Origin: an uncultured Clostridia bacterium
GTDB taxonomy: Bacteria > Bacillota > Clostridia > Oscillospirales > CAG-272
DNA: 12,100 nucleotides
Direction: 5' to 3'
Assembly: GCA_937893945.1 (NCBI GenBank)
Contig: CALCTA010000023.1
Location: 1 to 12,100, forward strand
Position numbers and translations under genes: made by a program. The notes beneath the pieces are model-generated. The model worked only from the letters and a program-made list of their open reading frames with translations. It ran no database searches and was not told the origin of the DNA. Within the stretch, counting starts at the first letter, position 1, and each line of letters starts with the position of its first letter. Below, in pieces: positions 1 to 7,383 of the stretch.

Positions 1-52
1 GGACATTCTTTTTCTATCTTTAGAAAAGAATATCATTCTCCCAAAGCGCAAA

Positions 53-78
53 ACCGCACCCGCTGATGCGGGTGCGGT
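53..78 (-). terminator. Rho-independent terminator of the oxidoreductase pair
   Basis: A perfect 11-bp inverted repeat (ACCGCACCCGC / GCGGGTGCGGT) with a 4-base loop lies 19 bases past the stop codon of the last minus-strand gene. Read on the minus strand, the GC-rich stem runs directly into a short T run (TTTTG). On the plus strand it is followed only by CTTTAT, so minus-strand termination is the more likely use, though it could work in both directions. Bases 1-52 beyond it show no coding or structural signal. Confidence 0.88.
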
Positions 79-97
79 CTTTATCGTTATTAAAGAA

Positions 98-1405
98 TTA
101 TATCTTTCCGATAGATCTGAGTCTCTCAAGCTCTGCGTCGAGACCCTTCTTCTCCCAGCCAAGACCGAGATAGCCGTTTGCTTCCCACTTCTCTCTTGCG
201 ATCTCGTAAGCCTCAGGCTTCGGCTTCCAAGGAGATGCGGTGCGAGGAGGCTTGCCCTCGGGGCTCTCACCTTCCTTAAGGAAAGGAGTCCAGTTGTCGT
301 TCTCGTACTTCTTTCTGTCCTCTTCATCATAGAACTTAGGAACGTCGTAGCATGCGCCACCGTTGAGAACAGACTTCCAAGCGAGGATACCGATACAGGA
401 CATAGCACATGCCTTGTAAACGTCAAGGTAGGGCTGCTCGTTCTTGTGTATTGCCTCTGCAAAGTAGTGCATTACCCAGAAGTCTCCGCCGCCGTGTCCT
501 GCCGCGTTAGCAAGAGAAGCGAACTCCTTGGGCCATTCGGGCTCGTAAACACGGTACTTGGGCTGATCGCCTGCGTTGAAGCTCTGGTGCCATACGAGCA
601 CTCTGCCGTCTTCTCTGTTCTGCTCAGCCGCACCGTGCGTGCAGTGAAGTCTTGTGATACCCGACTGTACGCGGAACGCACCCTGAAGTGTTCTTACTAC
701 AGCGCCGTTGCTCATCTGACACATAATGATTCCACCGGGGTCCTGAAGTCTTACTTCGTTTCCGCGGTAGCTCTGATCCTTGATCTTGGGAACAAAGCCG
801 TTTACCTTGGTAGGAACGGTGTCGGTGATGTACATAATGGGAGCTACAGCGTGTGTGCAGTAGTAGGTGGAGGGGATCTGGTTTCTCCAGTGATACTCAC
901 CGGGGCAGATGTTGAAGGGCTCGTTCATAGGATGGCAGTACTCGCCCTCTCCGTAAAGGAGCTCGCCGAGCTCGCCCGACTGATAAAGTCTCTTCATTTC
1001 CATACGAGCCTTGTTGAAGGGATAGTTCTCAGCGATCATATAGATCTTGCCTGTCTCTTCAACTGTACGGCAAAGCTCAACGCCCTCTGCGAGAGTGTTG
1101 ATAGCTGCGCACTCGGAAAGCACGTGCTTGCCCGCCTTGAGCGCCTTGATAGCGAAGGGAGCGTGCTCGTGGAAGTAGTTCGCGAGAACTACCGCGTCAA
1201 TGTCAGCCTTCTCGAGCATCTCGTCGTAATCGGTATATACCTCAAGATCCTCGGGAAGATTTCTGCTGTGCTTCATGATTATAAGCTTATCGGGGTTAAG
1301 GTCGCACACTGCCTGAAGCTTCATGTTCATGTGAGGAGCGGGGTTCATAAATGTGCCGCCTCTACCTGTACCAACGACCGCGTATTTAATAGTATTGTTA
1401 TCCAT
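98..1405 (-). CDS. Gfo/Idh/MocA-family NAD(P)-binding protein, downstream copy of a tandem pair
   Basis: The 435-residue product has the two-domain Gfo/Idh/MocA layout. An N-terminal Rossmann fold carries the dinucleotide loop VVGTGRGG (about residues 10-17) and the VCDLNPDK strand end. A C-terminal alpha/beta substrate domain begins near residue 125. The family normally oxidises or reduces a sugar or polyol hydroxyl with NAD(P) in the cytoplasm. Where it usually has an EKP motif with a catalytic lysine, this protein reads SECA (97-100), so Lys is replaced by Cys. It also has AENY (125-128) and YCTHAVAP (182-189), which resemble motifs of GH109 NAD-dependent glycosidases, so the reaction could be hydrolysis rather than redox; this is inference. 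The ATG start has an AAAGGAA site 9 bases upstream. It lies 26 bases after its paralogue, with a shared promoter and terminator. The substrate is unknown. Confidence 0.9.
   Translation of the reverse strand: MDNNTIKYAVVGTGRGGTFMNPAPHMNMKLQAVCDLNPDKLIIMKHSRNLPEDLEVYTDYDEMLEKADIDAVVLANYFHEHAPFAIKALKAGKHVLSECAAINTLAEGVELCRTVEETGKIYMIAENYPFNKARMEMKRLYQSGELGELLYGEGEYCHPMNEPFNICPGEYHWRNQIPSTYYCTHAVAPIMYITDTVPTKVNGFVPKIKDQSYRGNEVRLQDPGGIIMCQMSNGAVVRTLQGAFRVQSGITRLHCTHGAAEQNREDGRVLVWHQSFNAGDQPKYRVYEPEWPKEFASLANAAGHGGGDFWVMHYFAEAIHKNEQPYLDVYKACAMSCIGILAWKSVLNGGACYDVPKFYDEEDRKKYENDNWTPFLKEGESPEGKPPRTASPWKPKPEAYEIAREKWEANGYLGLGWEKKGLDAELERLRSIGKI
867..904. repeat. 38-bp exact repeat, copy 1 (inside first oxidoreductase gene)
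   Basis: This stretch is identical base for base to 2204-2241 in the paralogous gene. A second identical stretch of 33 bases is 471-503 against 1808-1840. Third-codon positions are unchanged in these tracts although the genes differ at many other sites. That fits a tandem duplication with local gene conversion or strong codon constraint. Confidence 0.85.
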
Positions 1406-1431
1406 CAGTTCAAATTCCTTTCTTCAAGAAA

Positions 1432-2736
1432 TCACTTGTTCTCAAGCTTTGCCTTAGCGCGAGCAAGCTCTTCGTCAAACGCGCTCTTGCTCCAGCCAAG
1501 TCCGAGATAATCGCTCTTTTCCCAAGAAGCCTTTGCTGCCGCGTAAGCCTCTTCGGTGGGCTGCCAGGGAGAAGCCGTACGGGGAGGCATACCCTCCTCG
1601 CTCTCGCCTTCCTTGCGGAAAGGAGTCCAGAAGTCGTTCTCATACTTCTTTCTGTCCTCTTCGTCGTCAAACTTAGGAACGTCGTAAGCGGCACCGCCGT
1701 TTACTACCGACTTCCAAGCGAGAATACCTACAGCCGACATAGCGCAAGCTCTGTAAACGTTGAGCCAAGGCTGCTCGTTATTCTTGATAGCGTCAGCGAA
1801 GTAGTGGATTACCCAGAAGTCTCCGCCGCCGTGTCCTGCCTTAGCCGCCATATCAGCGTACTCCTCAGGCCACTCGGGCTCGTAGGTACGGTACTTGGGC
1901 TGATTGCCTCTGTTGAAGCTCTCGTGCCAGATCGTGAGTCTGCCGTCTGCTCTGTTTATCTCACACGCACCGTGAGTGCAGTGGAGTCTTGTAGCCATGG
2001 AAGTTGCTCTGAATGCGCCCTGCATGGTTCTTACGACTGCGCCGTTATCCATCTCGCAAACGATGATTCCACCGGGATCCTGAAGTCTTACTTCATTTCC
2101 ACGGTAGCTCTGATCCTCGATCTTGGGAACGAAGCCGTTTACTCTGGTGGGAACCGTGTTGGTTATAAGCATAATGGGCGCTATTGCGTGAGTGCAGTAA
2201 TAAGTGGAGGGGATCTGGTTTCTCCAGTGATACTCACCGGGAGCGATATCGAAGGGAGCGTTCATAGCGTGAGCGTACTCACCCTCACCGTAGAGAAGCT
2301 CTCCAAGCTCACCCGACTCGTAGATGTGCTTCATCTCCATACGAGCCTTGGTGAAGGGATAGTTCTCAGCGATCATATATATCTTGCCGGACTCCTCAAC
2401 CGCACGGCAAAGAGCAACGCCTTCACCGATAGTACCCATAGCGGTACATTCGGAAAGCACGTGCTTTCCTGCCTTGAGCGCCTTGATAGCGAACTCGGCA
2501 TGCTCGTTGAAGTAGTTTGCAAGAATAACTGCATCGATATCAGCCTTCTCGAGCATCTCGTCGTAATCTGTGAAAAGCTGTATGGAATCGTCCTTATCAT
2601 ATCTGTACTTGACGATCGTCAGCTTATCGGGGTTAAGATCGCAGACTGCGGTCAGCTTCAAACCCGTATGGTCGGGAGGAGACATAAATACCTTTCCTCT
2701 GCCTGTACCTACAACGGCATACTTAATAACTTCCAT
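1432..2736 (-). CDS. Gfo/Idh/MocA-family NAD(P)-binding protein, promoter-proximal copy of a tandem pair
   Basis: The 434-residue product is clearly paralogous to the next gene downstream; by eye roughly three quarters of residues match, with almost no gaps. It has the same layout: Rossmann loop VVGTGRGK (8-15), SECT (95-98) in place of the EKP motif, AENY (123-126), YCTHAIAP (180-187), and the HGGGDFW segment (302-308) that both copies share. The first gene of the unit, it starts at ATG with AAGGA 9 bases upstream. Its promoter is at 2781-2809. Differences from the paralogue cluster around residues 15-55, 245-300 and the C-terminus, so the two may have different substrates. By eye both genes lean to AAG, AAC and GAG codons, suggesting high expression. 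Reaction and substrate cannot be told from sequence. Confidence 0.9.
   Translation of the reverse strand: MEVIKYAVVGTGRGKVFMSPPDHTGLKLTAVCDLNPDKLTIVKYRYDKDDSIQLFTDYDEMLEKADIDAVILANYFNEHAEFAIKALKAGKHVLSECTAMGTIGEGVALCRAVEESGKIYMIAENYPFTKARMEMKHIYESGELGELLYGEGEYAHAMNAPFDIAPGEYHWRNQIPSTYYCTHAIAPIMLITNTVPTRVNGFVPKIEDQSYRGNEVRLQDPGGIIVCEMDNGAVVRTMQGAFRATSMATRLHCTHGACEINRADGRLTIWHESFNRGNQPKYRTYEPEWPEEYADMAAKAGHGGGDFWVIHYFADAIKNNEQPWLNVYRACAMSAVGILAWKSVVNGGAAYDVPKFDDEEDRKKYENDFWTPFRKEGESEEGMPPRTASPWQPTEEAYAAAKASWEKSDYLGLGWSKSAFDEELARAKAKLENK
2204..2241. repeat. 38-bp exact repeat, copy 2 (inside second oxidoreductase gene)
   Basis: This is the partner of 867-904. On the protein level it encodes the GEYHWRNQIPST segment that both paralogues share, just before the Tyr-Cys-Thr-His motif. 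Confidence 0.85.
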
Positions 2737-2780
2737 AACTGTAATTCCTTTCTTTAATGATATGGATATTAGTTTAATAT

Positions 2781-2809
2781 ATAATACTACGATTTACCTT
2801 TTTTGTCAA
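2781..2809 (-). promoter_or_regulatory. Sigma-A promoter of the oxidoreductase pair
   Basis: The minus strand reads TTGACA (2809-2804), a 17-base spacer, then TATTAT (2786-2781). This is a consensus -35 box and a near-consensus -10 box at ideal spacing. A start site near 2774 would leave a leader of about 38 bases ending in the AAGGA ribosome site. No clear operator palindrome was seen around it. The region 2737-2858 holds this promoter and nothing else recognised; in particular, no terminator for the upstream PBP2 gene. Confidence 0.85.
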
Positions 2810-2858
2810 GAGAATATCGCAGATTTTTAACATTTTTATCAGTTTCTTTAAGCTTTTG

Positions 2859-4838
2859 TTATTCTTCGTCGCCACCGAAATAAGCGTCAAACACTTTAGC
2901 GGTAACTTCAGCGGCGTTAGTACCCGCATCGCCCTCCTCAAGCACGCAGGATACCACTATCTCAGGCTTATCCGCAGGCGCAAATCCCGAGAAGAGCGCG
3001 TTTGACACAGCCTTTCCCGTCTCGGCAGTACCCGTCTTTCCGCCCACCGACACCTCAAGGTCTCCAAAGTGCGCGCTCAGCACCTCGCTTGAGCTTACCA
3101 CCGACCTCATCGCGCTCATAAGCGTTGCGTAATTCTCGTCAGATATGCTCACTCTGTCAAGCACCTCTGTATTGCTCTCAAGCACAGTCTCTCCGCCTCT
3201 CGTCTTGACCGAGCGCAGAATATGCGCCGCGTAGCGCGTACCGCCGTTGACCACGCTCGACATATAGACGCTCAGCTGAAGCGGCGTATAGGCGTGCTTT
3301 GACTGTCCTATCGCGCCCGTGGCGTCGTCAACCTCGCTCCACTCAAGGCCGTGCTCCTCGCAATATCCCTCGGACGCTATTATTCCCACTCTCTCGCCAA
3401 GCTCTATGCCCGTAGGCGAGCCGAGACCGAGCCGCTTTGTATAGGCGGTGATATTGTCAAGTCCCCAATTGTGTCCGAGATAGTAGAAGAAGATGTTGCA
3501 GGAGACCTCGATAGCCTCGCTGACGTCGGTATCGCCGTGATTTCCAAGGCAGGTAGGTCCACCGAGATGCGGATATGTATGATTGCAGACGTAGCTTGTG
3601 GAATCGGTGATATATCCCTCCTCAAGCGCGGCAAGCGCGCTTCCCACCTTATAGGTAGAACCGGGGGCAAACGTACCCTGAAGCGCGAAGTTGAGCGAGC
3701 TTTCGGTAGAATACGAGGCTATAGCGAGCGCCTCTCCCGTATTTGGATCTATCGCGGTGATAGCTCCGGTCTCTGACGCGGGCAGCTCATCTATCTTCTC
3801 GCGGAGCGCGTCCTCGGCGGCTATCTGAAGGTCAATATCTATAGTCAGATACACGTCGTTGCCCACCACGGGCTCGGGATCGTAATACCTTTCGACAAGC
3901 TCTCCGTAGGCGTTGTATTTTGAGATCCTCTTTCCGTTGCTTCCGCGCAAGTACTCCTCAAAGACGTTCTCACATCCGGTGATACCTACGAGCGCGTCAA
4001 GCGGATAGTCGGCGTAATCCTCAACGTTCTCTGCCGTGATCTTTCCTATAGATCCGAGTATGTGTTTTGCGTAACCTTCGTAAGAATATACTCGCTCGGT
4101 GGATTTGATAAGCGTTGCGCCCTCGGTATGATGCTCCTCTATATAGGCGATGAGCGCCATGTCGCCTTCGTTTGTAGGCTCAAAGCCCTTTGCGAGAGTG
4201 TATGGCTGATAGTATCCAAAGCCTACCCTGTCCATATCGTAATATATCCTGATAAGCTCGGTTATCTCAGTATCGGTATATTTCTTTTCGTCAAGCGAAT
4301 ATTTGTCTGTAAAATACTTCGTAAGATCGTCTTGGCTTATATTTTCGTCAAGTTTGTTGCGCGTAAGAAAGCGCGAGTAATAATAATAAACGTCGCTGTC
4401 GGTATCAAGAAGCTCGGTTGAGAATTTAAGCTCGGGATACGAGCCTACGAGCGGAAAATAGTCCTTTACTCTCTTTTCTTCTCTTTCGGTAGCGTCAAGC
4501 GCCCTCAGACATTCAAGCAGAGAGGCGTTCACGCCCGCGCGTCTGTCGGGCATAGAGCCGTATTCAAATATGAGGTCGTAGTGCGCGGCGTTGCCAACGA
4601 GAAGCTTGCCGTTTCTGTCGTATATCCGTCCTCTCTCGCCTGCCACAGTCTCTATTCTCACGGTAAGTCCGTCATCGGTAAACCGTCCCGACGGGCCCTT
4701 TATCTGATTGATCGCAAAGACCACCGAAAACGCCACCATGATAGCAAAAAAGACCCCTGCAAGCACGAAAAAGCGATAGTCCTTATTGCGCGCGGCAGGT
4801 CTCTGCCGTCTGTTTGGATCTCTCTTACTCTTTTTCAT
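2859..4838 (-). CDS. mrdA: Penicillin-binding protein 2, elongasome transpeptidase (class B PBP)
   Basis: The 659-residue product is a class B PBP that cross-links peptidoglycan during side-wall growth, working with the RodA glycosyltransferase (not in this window). A basic cytoplasmic tail is followed by one membrane anchor (about 22-45). The dimerisation/pedestal domain starts with RGRIYDRNGKLL (69-80). The transpeptidase domain has all three active-site motifs: STYK (Ser394, Lys397), SCN (446-448) and KTG (601-603). The loop before SCN contains Cys418, Cys430 and His434, a possible metal site like that known in other PBP2 proteins. The usual IGQG motif reads IGQS (510-513). The ATG has AAGGAG upstream at a long spacing of about 12 bases; no alternative in-frame start lies nearer. 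It is the last gene of the mre operon, 52 bases after the protease gene. The choice of PBP2 over a divisome PBP or SpoVD rests on the mre context and the absence of PASTA domains. Confidence 0.93.
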   Translation of the reverse strand: MKKSKRDPNRRQRPAARNKDYRFFVLAGVFFAIMVAFSVVFAINQIKGPSGRFTDDGLTVRIETVAGERGRIYDRNGKLLVGNAAHYDLIFEYGSMPDRRAGVNASLLECLRALDATEREEKRVKDYFPLVGSYPELKFSTELLDTDSDVYYYYSRFLTRNKLDENISQDDLTKYFTDKYSLDEKKYTDTEITELIRIYYDMDRVGFGYYQPYTLAKGFEPTNEGDMALIAYIEEHHTEGATLIKSTERVYSYEGYAKHILGSIGKITAENVEDYADYPLDALVGITGCENVFEEYLRGSNGKRISKYNAYGELVERYYDPEPVVGNDVYLTIDIDLQIAAEDALREKIDELPASETGAITAIDPNTGEALAIASYSTESSLNFALQGTFAPGSTYKVGSALAALEEGYITDSTSYVCNHTYPHLGGPTCLGNHGDTDVSEAIEVSCNIFFYYLGHNWGLDNITAYTKRLGLGSPTGIELGERVGIIASEGYCEEHGLEWSEVDDATGAIGQSKHAYTPLQLSVYMSSVVNGGTRYAAHILRSVKTRGGETVLESNTEVLDRVSISDENYATLMSAMRSVVSSSEVLSAHFGDLEVSVGGKTGTAETGKAVSNALFSGFAPADKPEIVVSCVLEEGDAGTNAAEVTAKVFDAYFGGDEE

Positions 4839-4890
4839 TATCGCAAAGGTCTCCTTTGGAAAACAGTTTGTTGTTAATTCGTAAAGCCTC

Positions 4891-5946
4891 TTATCTTATG
4901 AGCGACAGAAGGAAGGTAAAGGCATATATCGTAACCGCTACCGCAGTTCCTACCGTGCAAAGCACCGTCAGCACCTTGTTCTCGGCATAAGGCAGAAGCG
5001 CGCCGCTCTCGAACTTTATCTTCTTCTTGACGAGCGCTCTTATCAACACTACCACGCCGATGGCGATAACTCCCATATATATCATAACGTAAACAAGCAT
5101 AGGCAGCATCTTCGCAAGGCAAAGAAGCGCTTCATCAAGCGCGGGCGCTTCCTGCTCAAGCAGCTCCATCGCTCCCTCAAGGTCCGCGAATTCAACCAGC
5201 CACGGCGCTATAACTCCGCCGACGAGGTTGAATATCATGTGGTAGAGGATAGAGTATCTCAGCTTACCTGTCTTGACGTATATCAGCGCAAAGATCACGC
5301 CGATAAGGAAGGTATATGCAAACTGATAGAAATTGCCGTGTCCGAGTCCGAAGATAGCGGCTGACAGCACTATCGCATAGCCCTCTCCGAGAGGAAGGAG
5401 CTTGTCGCAGATTATCTTGCGGAAGAATACCTCCTCGAGTATCGGAGCGAGGATAACGATGAATATGATGTCAACGATAACATTGCTCTCTGCAACAAGA
5501 GACTCGATGGGGTTGCTTGTGGTAGTCTCGAACAAAAGCTCCATTATCTCAAGAACTATCGTGGAGATATAGTTGCCGACGTACATAAATACGAAGCAAA
5601 CGCAAAGTCCTGCCCACCATGACTTCGCTCCCATCTTCTTCTTTTGAGGAAGCATGCTGGGAAGCGGAGAAGCGACTATGCAGAACACAGGCAGAGCAAC
5701 GCAGTACATCGGAAGCATGGACATAAGGTAGTTCGCCACGCTTACGAATATTCCCGATTCAAGCAGCTCGGGGGCAAATCTTTCACACACTCCGCTGACT
5801 ATGATCGCCAGCAGAGTTGCCACCACGTATCCCACCACCTCAAAGGCTGCAACCGCAAAAAACAGGCGGGATATATATCTTTTGGTATCTTCTTCTGTAA
5901 GACGTCCCGTGGCTACGTCGGGAACGAAAGCGTATTTTGAATTCAT
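4891..5946 (-). CDS. CPBP (Abi/CAAX-type) intramembrane metalloprotease homologue
   Basis: The 351-residue polytopic membrane protein has about seven or eight hydrophobic segments. The Abi/CPBP core is present: EEVFFR (Glu171, Glu172, Arg176), then GLGHGN with His203, then the YHMIFN segment with His236 and Asn240. These are the expected metal-binding and catalytic positions of Rce1-like proteases, so activity is plausible. ATG at 5946 is chosen because AAAAGGAG sits 6 bases upstream; an in-frame TTG 39 bases further up has no good site. It lies 35 bases after mreD and 52 before PBP2, so it is cotranscribed with the elongasome genes. In Staphylococcus aureus a CPBP protein (SpdC/LyrA) pairs with a peptidoglycan hydrolase, which gives a precedent for a role in the wall. 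The substrate here is unknown. Confidence 0.85.
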   Translation of the reverse strand: MNSKYAFVPDVATGRLTEEDTKRYISRLFFAVAAFEVVGYVVATLLAIIVSGVCERFAPELLESGIFVSVANYLMSMLPMYCVALPVFCIVASPLPSMLPQKKKMGAKSWWAGLCVCFVFMYVGNYISTIVLEIMELLFETTTSNPIESLVAESNVIVDIIFIVILAPILEEVFFRKIICDKLLPLGEGYAIVLSAAIFGLGHGNFYQFAYTFLIGVIFALIYVKTGKLRYSILYHMIFNLVGGVIAPWLVEFADLEGAMELLEQEAPALDEALLCLAKMLPMLVYVMIYMGVIAIGVVVLIRALVKKKIKFESGALLPYAENKVLTVLCTVGTAVAVTIYAFTFLLSLIR

Positions 5947-5952
5947 CTGAGT

Positions 5953-5960
5953 CTCCTTTT
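5953..5960 (-). promoter_or_regulatory. Ribosome binding site fixing the protease start
   Basis: The minus strand reads AAAAGGAG, 6 bases before ATG at 5946. It selects this start over the upstream in-frame TTG at 5985, which would overlap the mreD stop codon. Confidence 0.8.
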
Positions 5961-5981
5961 GGTTTCGGGCGTGGTTTGTTC

Positions 5982-6527
5982 TCAAAAAGTAAACTTACTG
6001 TGTGTCTCAAGCGGAATGGCGCAGAGCTTTACCACAAAATAGAGAGGCAAGCAGATAAGCGCCGTGCATAAAAGCTCAGGGCCGACAGTACCGAAAAGCT
6101 CGGCGATCGGCACGAGAGCGCGGCGGTCTATTATCATACACACCGCCGTTGCAGCTCCTCGATAGAGGAGCGCGGGTATCATAAGAAGCGCGAAGGAAGC
6201 GAAGCTCGTGAGCATCTTCCTTGAAAAGAGCGATATAAACAGCACGAACAGGCAATACACCAAAGGCGAGAGCGCTATCGCTCCGCCGCCTATGGCATCA
6301 ATGAAAAATCCTGCCGCTACCGCCGTTACCGCCGCGCTTTTGTCCGAGTCTATCAGAACTATCCCGAGAAGCATTCCCATTATCAGATCGGGCGTGCTCG
6401 GGACTAGATCCAGAAGCGGAAAGAAGGAGCATTGCGCGCTCCCGAGCAGAAGCGTGAGCAGTCCGTATATTATTATCCTTTTCAGCAGCTCGGGGCGGAA
6501 TAGAGATTCCCTGAGATTATTCTGCAT
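5982..6527 (-). CDS. mreD: Rod shape-determining protein MreD
   Basis: The 181-residue product is a very hydrophobic integral membrane protein with about five membrane segments (roughly 17-36, 48-74, 84-102, 107-131, 150-172), matching MreD in size and topology. An acidic PDLIMGMLLGIVLIDS segment (46-61) and a GFFIDAIGGG loop (73-82) are typical of the family. MreD is a membrane subunit of the Rod complex with MreC and PBP2. ATG at 6527 is preceded at 7 bases by a strong GGAGGT site. The gene overlaps the end of mreC by 11 bases, which indicates translational coupling. The family is weakly conserved, so the call rests on topology, length and position directly after mreC. Confidence 0.88.
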   Translation of the reverse strand: MQNNLRESLFRPELLKRIIIYGLLTLLLGSAQCSFFPLLDLVPSTPDLIMGMLLGIVLIDSDKSAAVTAVAAGFFIDAIGGGAIALSPLVYCLFVLFISLFSRKMLTSFASFALLMIPALLYRGAATAVCMIIDRRALVPIAELFGTVGPELLCTALICLPLYFVVKLCAIPLETHSKFTF

Positions 6528-7380
6528 TTTCTTCACCTCCGCCACTCTCGATGCCGCGAATGATCATTACCTCTCTGACGCTCTCAAGCGCGCCAAAGTC
6601 AACGGCAGGGGTTATCTCTGCCACCATCTCACCCGTTACCCCGTCTATATCGACCGAGCTGACAGTTCCTATAAGCAATCCCGAGGGATAAAGGCTGTCC
6701 TTACCGCCCGCGGTATAAACTCTGTCGCCTATACCTACGTTTCCCTCTCCGCCTATATAAGACATTCTGCAAAGTCCGTTCTGCTTAAGCTGTGAGTTGC
6801 CCTCAAGGACGCCGAGCTGACCGTCGCGGTCGGTATAAACACCGACGCTGCTCGAGGGCTCTATGATCGTGGTAACTCTGCACCAGTCAAGCCCAAGCTC
6901 GCTGACGTATCCGAGAAGTCCCTTTCCCGTAAGCACCGGCATGTTGCGCTTGATACCGTGTGCGCTACCCTTGTTGAGCGTAAGCACGGTAGAATAGTTT
7001 CCCGCCTCTCTCGCTATTACCGACGCGTCGGTAAAGACGAATTCGGGATGCTCGTTGTGGAGATTTATATAATCCTTGAGCCACGCGTTCTGCTCGCGCA
7101 AAAGCTGCTCGTTGTATTCCTTTTCCTTCAGCGCCTCAAGCTCCTCGCGAAGAGCCGCATTCTCTGCCTTCAACTCGTCGTACTGAGTGAATATCTCGAC
7201 GAATCCGTTAAAGGCGTTTGCTATTCCCGAGCCGCACATCGTAAACGGCTTTGCCACCGTTCCGAGAGCCGATCGCAAGAGATCGGTGCCGCCGAATGCG
7301 GCAATAAGCGTCGGGATGAGAGTCAGCACTATCGCGGCGACGAGGCAGAGAACGAAAAATCTCGATTTAAAGAAATTCAT
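6517..7380 (-). CDS. mreC: Rod shape-determining protein MreC
   Basis: The 287-residue product has the MreC layout: a short cytoplasmic start, one membrane segment (about 8-30), a coiled coil (about 65-105, rich in Glu, Leu and Lys), and two beta-barrel modules outside the membrane (about 117-275). The ARE-GNYSTVLTLNKGSAHG segment (123-142), the SSSVGVY strand (176-182) and the GLLIGTV strand (234-240) are family hallmarks. MreC binds and activates PBP2 in the elongasome. The ATG lies 3 bases after the LRR gene, and its GAGGGG site falls inside the end of that gene, so the two are probably coupled. Its own end carries the ribosome site of mreD. Confidence 0.94.
   Translation of the reverse strand: MNFFKSRFFVLCLVAAIVLTLIPTLIAAFGGTDLLRSALGTVAKPFTMCGSGIANAFNGFVEIFTQYDELKAENAALREELEALKEKEYNEQLLREQNAWLKDYINLHNEHPEFVFTDASVIAREAGNYSTVLTLNKGSAHGIKRNMPVLTGKGLLGYVSELGLDWCRVTTIIEPSSSVGVYTDRDGQLGVLEGNSQLKQNGLCRMSYIGGEGNVGIGDRVYTAGGKDSLYPSGLLIGTVSSVDIDGVTGEMVAEITPAVDFGALESVREVMIIRGIESGGGEENAE
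6535..6540 (-). promoter_or_regulatory. Strong ribosome binding site of mreD, inside mreC
   Basis: GGAGGT on the minus strand is 7 bases upstream of the mreD ATG and lies within the Gly-Gly-Glu codons at the end of mreC. It favours ATG 6527 over the in-frame GTG at 6545, which would leave this site inside mreD. Confidence 0.8.
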
Positions 7381-7383
7381 CTC

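Noticed and set aside
446..1510. A 354-codon plus-strand frame opposite the first oxidoreductase, with a 317-codon counterpart at 1804-2757
   Set aside because: The two antisense frames resemble each other only because the sense genes are duplicates. No promoter for either was noticed, and the sense frames have clear family motifs.
5947..5985. Longer protease start at TTG 5985, adding 13 residues
   Set aside because: A good AAAAGGAG site lies directly before ATG 5946, and the extension overlaps the mreD stop and has no site of its own.
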